Assembly: GCF_963457605.1 (NCBI RefSeq)
Contig: NZ_OY735139.1
Location: 2,634,001-2,698,000 of the forward strand
DNA from: an uncultured Gellertiella sp.
Lineage (GTDB): Bacteria > Pseudomonadota > Alphaproteobacteria > Rhizobiales > Rhizobiaceae
DNA length: 64,000 nucleotides
Direction of reading: 5' to 3'
Of the stretch, positions 8,196 to 16,944 are shown piece after piece. How positions within the stretch are numbered: position 1 is the stretch's first letter; each line of letters begins with the position of its first letter. Position numbers and translations under genes: made by a program. The notes beneath the pieces are model-generated. The model was not told the DNA's origin, ran no database searches, and saw nothing but the letters and a program-made list of their open reading frames with translations.

Positions 8196-9137
8196 ATGAC
8201 CGAAGCCATCGAAGCAGTAAAGCCGTACCGCATTCTCAGCCTTGACGGCGGAGGTGCGAAGGGATTCTACACTTTAGGCGTCTTGGAGGAGATAGAAGGG
8301 CTTATCGGGTGCCCTCTTCATGAAAAGTTTGACCTGGTCTTTGGAACAAGTACCGGCGCTATTATTGCGGCAATGATTGCCCTTGGTATGCCGGTGAAAG
8401 AAATACACGCCCACTACCTCAAATATGTGCCAGAGGTCATGCGGCTAAAAACGCCTTCTCAGAAATCCGCAAAGCTTGCTGAGCTTGCCAAGGAAATCTT
8501 CAAGGAAGCCAAATTTGATTCCGTGAAAACCGGCGTCGGCATTGTGACCACCAGATGGGTGATCGAGCGGCCGATGATCTTCAAAGGAAGTGTCGAGCAA
8601 GCTCATGGCAGGAAGGGTACGTTTCTTCCCGGCTTCGGGGTGACCATTGGGGACGCCGTCCAAGCCTCCTGTTCTGCCGTGCCCTTTTTCCCTCCGAAGA
8701 CCGTCACCACAGGCAAGGGTGACGAGGTTGAGCTTATCGATGGTGGATACTGCGCCAACAATCCGACCCTTTACGCTATCGCCGATGCCACCCGTGCGCT
8801 GAACCTTGCCCACAAGGACTTGCGTGTCGTCAGCGTCGGTGTCGGAGTCTATCCTAGCCCCAAGCCGCGTTTTTTCAGCGCCATGTACTGGGCGAAATAT
8901 TTCCAGAGTCTCCAACTTTTGCAGAAGACGCTGGAAATCAACACCCAATCGATGGACCAGCTTCGCGTGATCCTTTTCAAGGACGTGCCAACCGTCCGCA
9001 TCAGCGACACGTTCGAGCAGCCTGAAATGACCACGGACCTCTTCGAGCATGACCTGAAAAAGCTGAATATCCTTCGGCAGCGCGGGCGTGAGTCCTTCGC
9101 CAAGAATGAGCCACTCCTCAAGGAATACCTCCTATAA
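8196..9137 (+). CDS. capV: Patatin-like phospholipase, CBASS effector (CapV-like)
   Basis: A 313-aa patatin-family lipase. The oxyanion-hole loop DGGGAKG is at residues 17-23, the nucleophile elbow GTSTG at 50-54 (Ser52) and the catalytic DGG at 182-184 (Asp182). It is followed after 12 bp by a CD-NTase gene. In CBASS systems a cyclic nucleotide made by the CD-NTase switches on CapV, which degrades membrane phospholipids and stops phage by killing the cell. The ATG at 8196 has AAGG eight bases upstream; a GTG at 8187 is the alternative. The gene is lower in GC than its core neighbours, consistent with transfer. The activity is known for the family; the pairing is seen directly here. Confidence 0.88.
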   Translation: MTEAIEAVKPYRILSLDGGGAKGFYTLGVLEEIEGLIGCPLHEKFDLVFGTSTGAIIAAMIALGMPVKEIHAHYLKYVPEVMRLKTPSQKSAKLAELAKEIFKEAKFDSVKTGVGIVTTRWVIERPMIFKGSVEQAHGRKGTFLPGFGVTIGDAVQASCSAVPFFPPKTVTTGKGDEVELIDGGYCANNPTLYAIADATRALNLAHKDLRVVSVGVGVYPSPKPRFFSAMYWAKYFQSLQLLQKTLEINTQSMDQLRVILFKDVPTVRISDTFEQPEMTTDLFEHDLKKLNILRQRGRESFAKNEPLLKEYLL

Positions 9138-9149
9138 CGGGATTTGCGA

Positions 9150-10034
9150 ATGCCTATCAACGAGAACCAGCTCGATACGTGGTCAGCACTAGGCAGCGTC
9201 CAGCAATCGGCGGCGACCTACAAGACTATCAGTGACGTCTTGAACGACGCCGAATCCCCGTATTACCTGAAACTTTTCGATACTTTCCTGCAAGGATCGT
9301 ACGGCAACGATACCAACATCTATGCCGACAGCGATGTGGATACGGTTATTCGACTTACTTCGGTTTTCTACTCCGATACAAGCTCTCTCGGAGCAGGTGA
9401 CAAAGCAAACTACGACCAGAAACGTTCGCCTGCCGAATACTCCCTGGCCAAATTCAAGGAAGAGGTTTCGGGCTGGCTTACCAAAAACTTCGGCAACGGC
9501 GTGAAGGCTGGCACCAAGGCCATCTACATTCCAGGCGGCGGCGTGCGGCGCGATGCGGACGTGCTTCCTTGCGCCGAGCATCGTCACTATTGGACCTATC
9601 CCACATACGGAGAGCCAACTTTTCGGGAGGGCATCGTCTTCTGGAAGAGCGACGGCACCAAGATTGTCAATTACCCGAAGCAGCATTCAGCAAACTGCAC
9701 GACGAAGCACCAGAATACCGGAAGCTATTTCAAGCCAACCGTGCGCATCTTCAAAAACATGCGGAACCGGATGATCGCAGCAGGTACACTTGAGGCGGGT
9801 GTTGCACCGTCATATTATCTCGAAGGCCTGATTTTCAACGTCCCTAATGCGTCTTTCGGCAAGTCGTATCAACAGACCATCACCAACTGCATCAATTACA
9901 TTTCGATTGCAGACACGAAGGAGTTTACCTGCGCAAACGGCATTCACTACCTACTTCGGGAAGGCCACGACGTCTGCTGGTCGCCGGCTAAGTTTGCGTC
10001 GTTCATGTACGCCCTCAAAAAATTCTGGGGCTGA
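9150..10034 (+). CDS. CD-NTase (cGAS/DncV-like nucleotidyltransferase), CBASS sensor
   Basis: A 294-aa nucleotidyltransferase of the cGAS/DncV-like group. The hallmark GS motif is at residues 49-50 (LQGSYGNDT), followed by DVD (Asp62, Asp64) and a third carboxylate in RRDADVLP (133-140). Such enzymes make cyclic oligonucleotides in response to phage and activate a linked effector. It follows the patatin gene by 12 bp in the same direction, so the two form a minimal operon. No E1/E2 (Cap2), JAB (Cap3), HORMA or TRIP13 gene is adjacent, which corresponds to a type I CBASS layout. The clade and the nucleotide product cannot be assigned by eye. Confidence 0.88.
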   Translation: MPINENQLDTWSALGSVQQSAATYKTISDVLNDAESPYYLKLFDTFLQGSYGNDTNIYADSDVDTVIRLTSVFYSDTSSLGAGDKANYDQKRSPAEYSLAKFKEEVSGWLTKNFGNGVKAGTKAIYIPGGGVRRDADVLPCAEHRHYWTYPTYGEPTFREGIVFWKSDGTKIVNYPKQHSANCTTKHQNTGSYFKPTVRIFKNMRNRMIAAGTLEAGVAPSYYLEGLIFNVPNASFGKSYQQTITNCINYISIADTKEFTCANGIHYLLREGHDVCWSPAKFASFMYALKKFWG

Positions 10035-10354
10035 GACGCCTCTACCGAATACTTCACCCACTTTTCCAGCATGACCTTGCGGGTGTAAACGTTCGCGCTG
10101 GTCGCCAGCCGGACATTGGCAATGAACGCTGCCAGCGACGGCATCCTGCTTTCTCCCTTACCGCCCAGCGATAGGCCTTGCGCACAGCGTACAGCGGGAA
10201 TTCGGCCAGTTGCACAGGTCAGATTAGAATGTCTATCGCCGTGAAACGAGGAACATCCAAGCGAAGACTAGGCAAAGCATACTCTCTATGACCGCTTTGG
10301 GCCATAAGCGGACATCAGCCAATCACACCGCTCCCGCCAACCCGCGCACCCCCC
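10035..10354. other. Right edge of island: minus-strand coding debris and repeat fragment
   Basis: This 320-bp region has no intact gene. On the minus strand, two frames give protein-like sequence: LAEFPLYAVRKAYRWAVREK (about 10150-10218) and MPSLAAFIANVRLATS running into the CD-NTase 3' end (start at 10144). They may be remains of two overlapping genes, perhaps phage-derived; no family was assigned. Near 10288-10320 the plus strand encodes MTALGHKRTSA, a peptide typical of a common rhizobial intergenic repeat. Beyond that, core sequence resumes at hemW. Confidence 0.45.
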
Positions 10355-11536
10355 TCAACACGCCAGATCCGCCACCACCGAATCCAGGATCAGCATCCCC
10401 GAAGGCGTGCAGCGGAGTCGTGAATTGCCGAGGCGTTCGAGGAAGCCGTGGGAGATCAGGAATTGTTCGCGGTCGGGGTCGGGTTCGCGGCCGGAGAGTT
10501 GTTGCCAGCGGACGAGGTCGATGCCTTCCTTCAGTCTCAGGCCCATCAGCAGCAGCTCGTCGGCCTGTTCCTCATGGCCGAGCCGCTCTTCGTCGAGAAT
10601 GCCGTGGCCCTGTTCCTCCACCCGCGCCAGCCAGTTTTCGGGGTGCTTTTCGGTGGCGGTGGCGAGCTTGTCGCGGCCGATGGTCAGGCGGCCATGGGCG
10701 CCGGGGCCGATGCCGGCATAGTCCCCATAGCGCCAGTATGTGAGGTTGTGGCGGCTTTCCGCCCCCGGCCGGGCGTGGTTGGAAACCTCATAGGCGGGCA
10801 GGCCATGCGCGGCTGTGATCTCCTGCGTCGCCTCATAGAGCAGCGCCGATTCCTCGCCGTCGGGCAGGGTGAATTTCTTCGCCTTGTGCAGGCCGAAGAA
10901 GGGCGTGCCCTCCTCGATGGTCAGCTGATAGAGAGAGAGGTGATCGACCGCACAGGAAATCGCCTGTTTCAGCTCGCTCTCCCAGGCCTCGATTGTCTGG
11001 CCGGGCCTGGCATAGATGAGGTCGAAGGACATGCGCGGAAAGATCTCCCGCGCCAGCCGGATCGCGGTCAGTGCCTGCCCGACATCATGCAGCCGGCCCA
11101 GGAATTTCAGGTCCGGATCATTCAGCGCCTGCACGCCGAGCGACAGCCGGTTGACACCCGCCGCCCGGTAGCCATGGAAGCGCTCCGCCTCGACGCTGGA
11201 AGGATTGGCCTCCATGGTGATCTCGATGCCCTCGGGCACGTGCCAGAAGCGGGCGATGCCGTTCAGGATCGCATCGACGGTTTCCGGCAGCATCAGCGAT
11301 GGCGTGCCGCCGCCCATGAAGATGCTGGTGACGGTGCGCGGGCCGGAAAGCCCCCGCATCGTTTCCATCTCCTTCAGGAAGGCCGCGACAAAGCGCGGCT
11401 GATCCACCTGCTGGTGGCGGACATGGCTGTTGAAATCGCAATAGGGGCACTTGGCTGCGCAGAAGGGCCAGTGGACATAAAGACCAAAGCCCGGTTCCCC
11501 GGTATCCGGCAGAAGAAGCGGCGTGATCGTGCCCAT
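10355..11536 (-). CDS. hemW: HemW-like radical SAM protein (coproporphyrinogen III oxidase-like)
   Basis: A 393-aa radical SAM protein with the cluster motif CAAKCPYC near residues 26-33 and the family HemN/HemW C-terminal domain. HemW is regarded as a haem chaperone rather than a true oxygen-independent coproporphyrinogen oxidase, and older annotations use the latter name. The start codon overlaps the stop of rdgB by one base (TGATG), which implies translational coupling. It marks the right boundary of the accessory island. Confidence 0.93.
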   Translation of the reverse strand: MGTITPLLLPDTGEPGFGLYVHWPFCAAKCPYCDFNSHVRHQQVDQPRFVAAFLKEMETMRGLSGPRTVTSIFMGGGTPSLMLPETVDAILNGIARFWHVPEGIEITMEANPSSVEAERFHGYRAAGVNRLSLGVQALNDPDLKFLGRLHDVGQALTAIRLAREIFPRMSFDLIYARPGQTIEAWESELKQAISCAVDHLSLYQLTIEEGTPFFGLHKAKKFTLPDGEESALLYEATQEITAAHGLPAYEVSNHARPGAESRHNLTYWRYGDYAGIGPGAHGRLTIGRDKLATATEKHPENWLARVEEQGHGILDEERLGHEEQADELLLMGLRLKEGIDLVRWQQLSGREPDPDREQFLISHGFLERLGNSRLRCTPSGMLILDSVVADLAC

Positions 11537-12189
11537 CAGCGTGCCGATGCCTCCAGGCAGGTCTCGACGAAGCGCTTGAAGGCGCGGGCGCGGTGGGAGA
11601 GCGCCTCAGGCGCGCCCGGCACCCAGCCATGTTTTTCCTCCGCCGTCATCTCGCCAAAGGTCCGTTCATGGCCTTCCGGCTGGAAGATCGGGTCATAGCC
11701 GAAACCGGACGTGCCGCGCGGCGGCCAGACGACAGTGCCCTCGATCTCGCCGCGAAACAGTTCCAGATGGCCATCCGGCCAGGCAAGGCAGAGCACGCTG
11801 ACGAAGCGGCCCGATCGCTCGCCGGGGAGGCGCGCGCCCTTCTTTTGCAGGGCATCCTCGACCTTTTGCATCGCCATGCCGAAATCCCGGCTGCCGTCCA
11901 GCCTTTCCGCCCAGTTGGCGGTATAGACACCCGGCGCGCCGTCCAGCGCATCGATGACAAGGCCGCTGTCATCCGACAGTGCAGGCAGGCCCGAGGCCTT
12001 TGCCGACGCCAGCGCCTTGATCGCGGCATTTTCCTCGAAGCTGGTGCCGGTCTCGTCGGGCTCGACGAAGTTCAGCTCGGCGGCAGATTTCGCCGAAAAG
12101 CCGAGCGGGCCGATCAGATCGGCGATTTCACGGATCTTGCCCTGGTTATGGCTGGCGACAACGATGGTCCTGGTCTCGAGCTTGCGCAT
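11536..12189 (-). CDS. rdgB: dITP/XTP pyrophosphatase (RdgB/HAM1)
   Basis: A 217-aa HAM1-family enzyme that hydrolyses dITP, ITP and XTP to keep deaminated purines out of DNA and RNA. Characteristic segments are [10 protein letters not shown] at the N-terminus and the metal-binding SDDSGL. The ATG at 12189 is preceded by GAGGAT. A longer open frame upstream exists but would overlap the next gene and lacks family sequence. It is coupled to hemW. Confidence 0.95.
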   Translation of the reverse strand: MRKLETRTIVVASHNQGKIREIADLIGPLGFSAKSAAELNFVEPDETGTSFEENAAIKALASAKASGLPALSDDSGLVIDALDGAPGVYTANWAERLDGSRDFGMAMQKVEDALQKKGARLPGERSGRFVSVLCLAWPDGHLELFRGEIEGTVVWPPRGTSGFGYDPIFQPEGHERTFGEMTAEEKHGWVPGAPEALSHRARAFKRFVETCLEASAR

Positions 12190-12271
12190 CCAAAAATCCT
12201 CATTCCTGTTCGTTTGTCCAAGGGCGCAAGCAGGCTTGCGCGGGAAAGCGGTTCCCCTTGTCCCTGACAAA

Positions 12272-12694
12272 CTACAGACCCCACAGGGCCGGTTCGGCGC
12301 ATTCCAGACTGTTGCCAGCCGGATCGCGGAAGTAAATCGAGCGCGGGCCACCCGGCCAGCGAAAATCGGCCTCAATGTCGACGCCGCGCGCCTGAAGCCG
12401 CCCGACCATGCCGTCGAGCCGGTCTGCGGCAACCCGGAAACAGGCATGTCCCGGACCGCGTGCCCCGTGGGCGGGGATCGGCAGGGTGCCCGGAGTAGGC
12501 GGCTTTTCCGTCTCGGCAGCATTGAAGATCAGCAGGATCGAGCCCCCGAGCGAGAAGAAGATGTGGCGGTTGCCCGCCCGGCCGATTTTTTCAAGCCCGA
12601 GGATCACGCCATAGAAATGCTCGGCCCGGTCGAGATCATCGACATAGAGTGCGGTTTCGAGAATGCCGTCTATGGCCTGATCGGGCGCTGCCAT
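12272..12694 (-). CDS. VOC (glyoxalase/bleomycin resistance) family protein
   Basis: A 140-aa protein with one vicinal-oxygen-chelate fold made of two beta-alpha-beta-beta-beta modules. The N-terminal [16 protein letters not shown] and the C-terminal [12 protein letters not shown] are typical and contain likely metal ligands. The substrate is unknown; relatives include dioxygenases, glyoxalase-like enzymes and antibiotic-binding proteins. It sits between rph and rdgB on the same strand, about 26 bp after the rph stop. Confidence 0.85.
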   Translation of the reverse strand: MAAPDQAIDGILETALYVDDLDRAEHFYGVILGLEKIGRAGNRHIFFSLGGSILLIFNAAETEKPPTPGTLPIPAHGARGPGHACFRVAADRLDGMVGRLQARGVDIEADFRWPGGPRSIYFRDPAGNSLECAEPALWGL

Positions 12695-12720
12695 CTGTCA
12701 ATCTCCGGCGGGCTTGTCCA

Positions 12721-13443
12721 TCAGGCGCCGGAAATTGCCTGCTTCTGCAACGCGACGAGATCGCTGATGCCGTTGCGGGCAAGGCCGAGCAGGGTCAGGA
12801 ACTCGGTTTCCGAAAAGGGCGTGCCTTCCGCCGTGCCCTGGATTTCGACGATGCCGCCGGAGCCGGTCATGACGAAATTGGCATCGGTTTCCGCTGCGCT
12901 GTCTTCGAGATAGTCGAGGTCGATCACCGGCTGGGTGGCAAAGATGCCGCAGGAAATCGCCGCCACATGGTCCTTCAGCACCCGGTCAGGCTTCACTATG
13001 CTGCGGGCTTCCATCCATTTCAGGCAATCATGCAGCGCAATCCACGCCCCGGTGATCGAGGCCGTGCGGGTGCCGCCATCGGCCTGGATCACATCGCAGT
13101 CAATCGAGATCTGCCTTTCGCCGAGCGCTTCGAGATCGACGACGGCGCGCAGCGAGCGGCCGATCAGCCGCTGGATTTCCTGGGTGCGGCCGGATTGCTT
13201 GCCGCTGGCCGCCTCGCGGCGCATCCGCTCGCCTGTCGCGCGCGGCAGCATGCCATATTCCGCCGTTACCCAGCCCTTGCCGCTGTTGCGCAGCCATGGC
13301 GGCGTCTTTTCCTCAAGGCTTGCGGTGCACAGCACATGCGTATCGCCGAATTTCACCAGGCAGGACCCTTCGGCATGTTTGGAAAAATTGCGCTGAAACG
13401 AAACAGTGCGCATCTGGTCGGTTTTTCTGCCGGAAGGCCGCAT
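12721..13443 (-). CDS. rph: Ribonuclease PH
   Basis: A 240-aa phosphorolytic 3'-5' exoribonuclease that trims tRNA 3' ends. Family marks are the N-terminus RPSGR, the [14 protein letters not shown] segment and the phosphate-binding [16 protein letters not shown] region. The start at 13443 gives the standard family length; an upstream in-frame ATG at 13695 would add sequence antisense to hrcA and is rejected. It is divergent from hrcA, an arrangement common in this group. Confidence 0.95.
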   Translation of the reverse strand: MRPSGRKTDQMRTVSFQRNFSKHAEGSCLVKFGDTHVLCTASLEEKTPPWLRNSGKGWVTAEYGMLPRATGERMRREAASGKQSGRTQEIQRLIGRSLRAVVDLEALGERQISIDCDVIQADGGTRTASITGAWIALHDCLKWMEARSIVKPDRVLKDHVAAISCGIFATQPVIDLDYLEDSAAETDANFVMTGSGGIVEIQGTAEGTPFSETEFLTLLGLARNGISDLVALQKQAISGA

Positions 13444-13560
13444 GGAGAACTCCTGAAATTCTGGTTCACGCGTCTTAAGGCCCGGGCCCGGTTTTTGCAA
13501 AGGAAAAGCGGGTGGCCGGGATTGCCACAGACCTGTCGCGGCACTTTTTCCTTTTGCCAT

Positions 13561-13575
13561 ATGCGCCCGGCGCAT
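13561..13575. promoter_or_regulatory. Inverted repeat between rph and hrcA
   Basis: ATGCGCC/GGCGCAT, 7-bp arms around one base, lies in the divergent promoter region and is followed by an AT-rich TATAT. It could be an operator. It is not a CIRCE element. Confidence 0.25.
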
Positions 13576-13618
13576 TATATCTGTCTGATGGGATGGATAC
13601 GGAAACTGGCACCGCGCG

Positions 13619-14707
13619 ATGGGTCTGGCGACGATGAAGGGCATTGAAGCTGCCGCGCAGCTGGATGAGCGGTCGCGGGAGATATTCCGGCGCATCGTCG
13701 AAGGCTATCTGGATACCGGTGAGCCGCTGGGCTCGCGCAGCCTGTCGCGGCTCCTGCCGATGTCGCTGTCGCCCGCCTCGGTGCGCAATGTGATGAGCGA
13801 TCTGGAAGAACTCGGCCTCATCTATTCCCCGCATATCAGCGCCGGTCGCCTGCCGACCCAGTCGGGTCTGCGGTTCTTCGTCGATGCCTTCATGCAGGTG
13901 AGCGATCTCTCCGGCGAGGAGCGGGCCAGTATCGACCGGCAGATCCGTCCGCGCGACCGCGACCAGCCGGTCGAAAGCATGATGACCGAGGCCTCCCGCA
14001 TTCTCTCCGGCATTTCCGGCGGCGCCGGTCTGGTGATCACCGCCAAGAATGACAGCGTGCTGAAACACGTCGAATTCATCCGGCTGGAGCCGACCAAGGC
14101 GCTGGCGGTTCTGGTCGGCGAGCATGACCAGGTGGAAAACCGCATCATCGAGCTTCCCGCCGGCACCACCTCGTCGCAGTTGGTGGAGGCCGCCAATTTC
14201 ATCAATGCCCACATGACCGGCCAGACCCTGCCGGACCTGCGGCTGCAGCTTCTCAATCTGCGCAGTGCCGTCAGGAACGAACTCGACACCCTCTCGCAAA
14301 GCCTGGTGGAGCGTGGCCTTGCCGTCTGGTCGGGTGGTTTCGACGATGACAAGCCGACGCAGCTCATCGTGCGCGGCCGGGCCAATCTGCTCGAAGGGGT
14401 CGGCGGGGCGGAGGATATCGACCGCTTGCGGATGCTGTTTGACGATCTGGAAAAGAAGGACAGCCTCATCCAGATCCTCAGCCTTGCCGAGACCGGATCG
14501 GGGGTGCGGATCTTCATCGGCTCGGAAAACAAGCTGTTTTCGCTCTCCGGCTCCTCGCTGATCGTCGCGCCCTATCGCGACAGTGAAGACCGCATCATCG
14601 GCGCCGTCGGCGTCATCGGTCCGACCCGCCTCAACTATTCCCGCATCGTGCCGATGGTCGATTATACCGCCCAGGTGCTGGCAAACCTGTCGCGCAAGGC
14701 GCTTTAA
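13619..14707 (+). CDS. hrcA: Heat-inducible transcription repressor HrcA
   Basis: A 362-aa repressor of class I heat-shock genes (groESL, dnaK type) that binds CIRCE operators. It has an N-terminal winged helix ([17 protein letters not shown], then [18 protein letters not shown]) and the HrcA dimerisation/GAF-like domain. Rhizobial homologues often start a little before the conserved part, so 13619 is kept; an ATG at 13634 is also possible. It is followed by grpE, as is usual. No CIRCE repeat is visible in the window. Confidence 0.94.
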   Translation: MGLATMKGIEAAAQLDERSREIFRRIVEGYLDTGEPLGSRSLSRLLPMSLSPASVRNVMSDLEELGLIYSPHISAGRLPTQSGLRFFVDAFMQVSDLSGEERASIDRQIRPRDRDQPVESMMTEASRILSGISGGAGLVITAKNDSVLKHVEFIRLEPTKALAVLVGEHDQVENRIIELPAGTTSSQLVEAANFINAHMTGQTLPDLRLQLLNLRSAVRNELDTLSQSLVERGLAVWSGGFDDDKPTQLIVRGRANLLEGVGGAEDIDRLRMLFDDLEKKDSLIQILSLAETGSGVRIFIGSENKLFSLSGSSLIVAPYRDSEDRIIGAVGVIGPTRLNYSRIVPMVDYTAQVLANLSRKAL

Positions 14708-14886
14708 CGGCCCGGGCGCCGAAAATGCCGCCATTCAATCTTGATTTTTGGCCCGAGAACATCGATATCCGCGCTACAACAGTTCGCTGAAGTGCGGACT
14801 GTGTTTCCATTCCGGGGATCGGCTGCGGGTTTTTCCGACAGGACCTGCGGTCGCACCCCGCATGAAGTTGAATACCGGAGAACGGC

Positions 14887-15501
14887 ATGAGCGAAGAAAC
14901 AGGCACACACGGCGCTGATGAAGCGGAGATCAGCATGGCGGAAGATACGGCATCTGGCGAGATGCCGGGCACCGAAAGCAGAAGCGAGCTGGATCCGCTG
15001 GATGCCCTTCGCGCTGAAAACCATGACCTGAAGGATCGCTTCCTGCGGCTCGCCGCCGACATGGACAATCTGCGCCGCCGCACCGAACGGGAAATCAAGG
15101 ATGCCAAGTCCTATTCCATGGCAGGCTTTGCCCGGGACATGCTGGCCGTCTCCGACAACCTGCGCCGCGCGCTCGACGCCATCCCGGCGGAAGCCCGCGC
15201 CAGTGCCGATGCCGGTCTTTCGGCCCTGATCGAAGGGGTGGAAATGACCGAGCGGGCCATGCTCTCGGCGCTGGATCGCCACGGCGTGCGCAAGATCGAG
15301 GCGGAAGGCCAGAAATTCGATCCGAATTTCCATCAGGCGATGTTCGAAATCCCGAACGCCGACGTGCCGAACAACACCGTCGTGCAGGTCGTGCAGGCTG
15401 GTTTTACCATCGGCGAACGGGTCCTGCGCCCGGCCATGGTCGGCGTCGCCAAGGGTGGCCCGAAGGAGCCGGCCGGCCAGGACAACAGCCAGACGGCCTG
15501 A
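14887..15501 (+). CDS. grpE: Nucleotide exchange factor GrpE
   Basis: A 204-aa co-chaperone that releases ADP from DnaK. An acidic N-terminal tail is followed by a long coiled coil (about residues 35-85, including [20 protein letters not shown]) and the C-terminal beta domain ending near [19 protein letters not shown]. It lies 180 bp after hrcA, so it may have its own promoter. A bidirectional terminator separates it from ptsN. Confidence 0.95.
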   Translation: MSEETGTHGADEAEISMAEDTASGEMPGTESRSELDPLDALRAENHDLKDRFLRLAADMDNLRRRTEREIKDAKSYSMAGFARDMLAVSDNLRRALDAIPAEARASADAGLSALIEGVEMTERAMLSALDRHGVRKIEAEGQKFDPNFHQAMFEIPNADVPNNTVVQVVQAGFTIGERVLRPAMVGVAKGGPKEPAGQDNSQTA

Positions 15502-15521
15502 GCTTTGCCTGTCTTCAATGC

Positions 15522-15550
15522 AAAAACCCGGCCTCGCGCCGGGTTTTTTT
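15522..15550. terminator. Bidirectional terminator between grpE and ptsN
   Basis: An 11-bp stem (AAAAACCCGGC/GCCGGGTTTTT, loop CTCGC) with T and A runs on either side serves the two converging genes. Confidence 0.88.
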
Positions 15551-15577
15551 ATCGGTCTTTGTCGGTTGCCTCGTCGG

Positions 15578-16042
15578 TCAGGCCGGATTGGCGATCTGTT
15601 CCTGCGTCAGGCAGGCATAGAGGGCGGAGGCCGATTCGGTCGAGCGGAGCTTGGTGACCAGATCCTGGTCACGAAAGAGGCGTGCAATGCGCGACAGCGC
15701 CTTCAGATGATCGGCGCCTGCCCCTTCCGGGGCGAGCAGCATGAAGACCAGATCGACCGGCTGGTCATCGAGCGCCTCGAAATCCACCGGCGTTTCCAGC
15801 CGGGCAAAGACCCCGGCAATGGATTTGATCTGCGGCAGCTTGCCATGCGGGATAGCAATGCCATTGCCGACCCCGGTCGAGCCCAGCCGTTCGCGCTGCA
15901 GGATCACGTCGAATATTTCCCTTTCGGGCAGGCCGGTGACACGCGCCGCGCGGGCGGCCAGTTCCTGAAGCACCTGTTTCTTGGAATTTACCCGGAGTGC
16001 CGGGATAATCGCATCGTCTTGCAGCAAGTCTGCCAACGCCAT
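15578..16042 (-). CDS. ptsN: PTS IIA-like nitrogen-regulatory protein PtsN (EIIA-Ntr)
   Basis: A 154-aa EIIA-Ntr protein of the nitrogen phosphotransferase system. The phosphorylated histidine is His66 in GIAIPHGK. It works with PtsP and NPr to link nitrogen and carbon status to potassium transport and sensor kinases. It lies downstream of hpf and rpoN on the minus strand, the classical order rpoN-hpf-ptsN. Confidence 0.95.
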   Translation of the reverse strand: MALADLLQDDAIIPALRVNSKKQVLQELAARAARVTGLPEREIFDVILQRERLGSTGVGNGIAIPHGKLPQIKSIAGVFARLETPVDFEALDDQPVDLVFMLLAPEGAGADHLKALSRIARLFRDQDLVTKLRSTESASALYACLTQEQIANPA

Positions 16043-16121
16043 TCTTCTGGTCCTTCATGCCGCCAGCGCAGCGCTGCGGCGGAGGGGCAAGGTCCTGCCC
16101 GCCCATCCGCCAAAGTCGTTC

Positions 16122-16694
16122 TCAGCCGGTGATGCTTGCGGCATCGATCCAGCCGATATTTCCGTCCTGGCGACGGTATACGATGTTGAGATGCGCATTG
16201 CCCGGGCTGCGGAACATCAGCACCGGCTCGTCCGTCATGTCGAGCGCCATCACGGCGGCCGCGACAGACATGGTCTTCAGTTTCTTCGTGCTTTCGGCCA
16301 CGATGGCGGGCGCGAAGTTTTCCGGCACTTCCTCGCTCTCGTCGTGGCTGGCATCCATCACCGTGTAGGAAATTTCGCCATGGTTGTTCGACGGACCGAG
16401 GTGGTGGTCCTTGAGCTTGCGCTTGTAACGCCTGAGCCGCTTTTCGATCCGCTCGAACGAGATGTCAAACGCTACTTGCGGATCGGTCGCTTCACCGGCT
16501 GCATGCAGGTTGGCACCTGAATCGAGATGCACGCGGCAATCGGCGGAGAAGCGCGAACCCGACTTCTCCACGATCACCTGACCCGAAAAGCCGCCATCAA
16601 AATACTTCCTGATGGCATCGCCGATCTGGCTTTCAATCCTAAGGCGGAAAGTATCGCCAATCTCCATATGTTTACCGGCTATACGCACGCTCAT
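16122..16694 (-). CDS. hpf: Ribosome hibernation promoting factor, long form (HPF/RaiA)
   Basis: A 190-aa protein with an N-terminal ribosome-binding S30AE domain (about residues 1-100) and a C-terminal dimerisation domain that includes DEPVLMFRSPGNAHLNIVYRRQDGNIG. This is the long type that forms 100S ribosome dimers in stationary phase. It lies between rpoN and ptsN. The 250-bp gap to rpoN suggests a separate promoter. Confidence 0.94.
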   Translation of the reverse strand: MSVRIAGKHMEIGDTFRLRIESQIGDAIRKYFDGGFSGQVIVEKSGSRFSADCRVHLDSGANLHAAGEATDPQVAFDISFERIEKRLRRYKRKLKDHHLGPSNNHGEISYTVMDASHDESEEVPENFAPAIVAESTKKLKTMSVAAAVMALDMTDEPVLMFRSPGNAHLNIVYRRQDGNIGWIDAASITG

Positions 16695-16944
16695 GAGACA
16701 CCCCTTCTACCTGGTGATTTGCACGGGTCAGTCTACGCCAAGCCCGAACGCTCTCCAAGTATTTCGCGTGACGAAGTGAAATTTGCCTGATTTTCCCGCC
16801 CGCGAGGCGCAAGCTGGTTCACTTTGAACGTCGATGCCGGTTGCGGCGGGCTTCTACGCCTGGCCGGGGCCGGATGTCAATGCTTTGTTAAGATTACCAC
16901 GCCATCGAATGGGTTCCCGTCAGTGATCCTTGGCATGAGAGGGA

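Noticed and set aside
13444-13618. CIRCE operator upstream of hrcA
   Set aside because: No TTAGCACTC-N9-GAGTGCTAA pattern is present; only an unrelated 7-bp palindrome was found.
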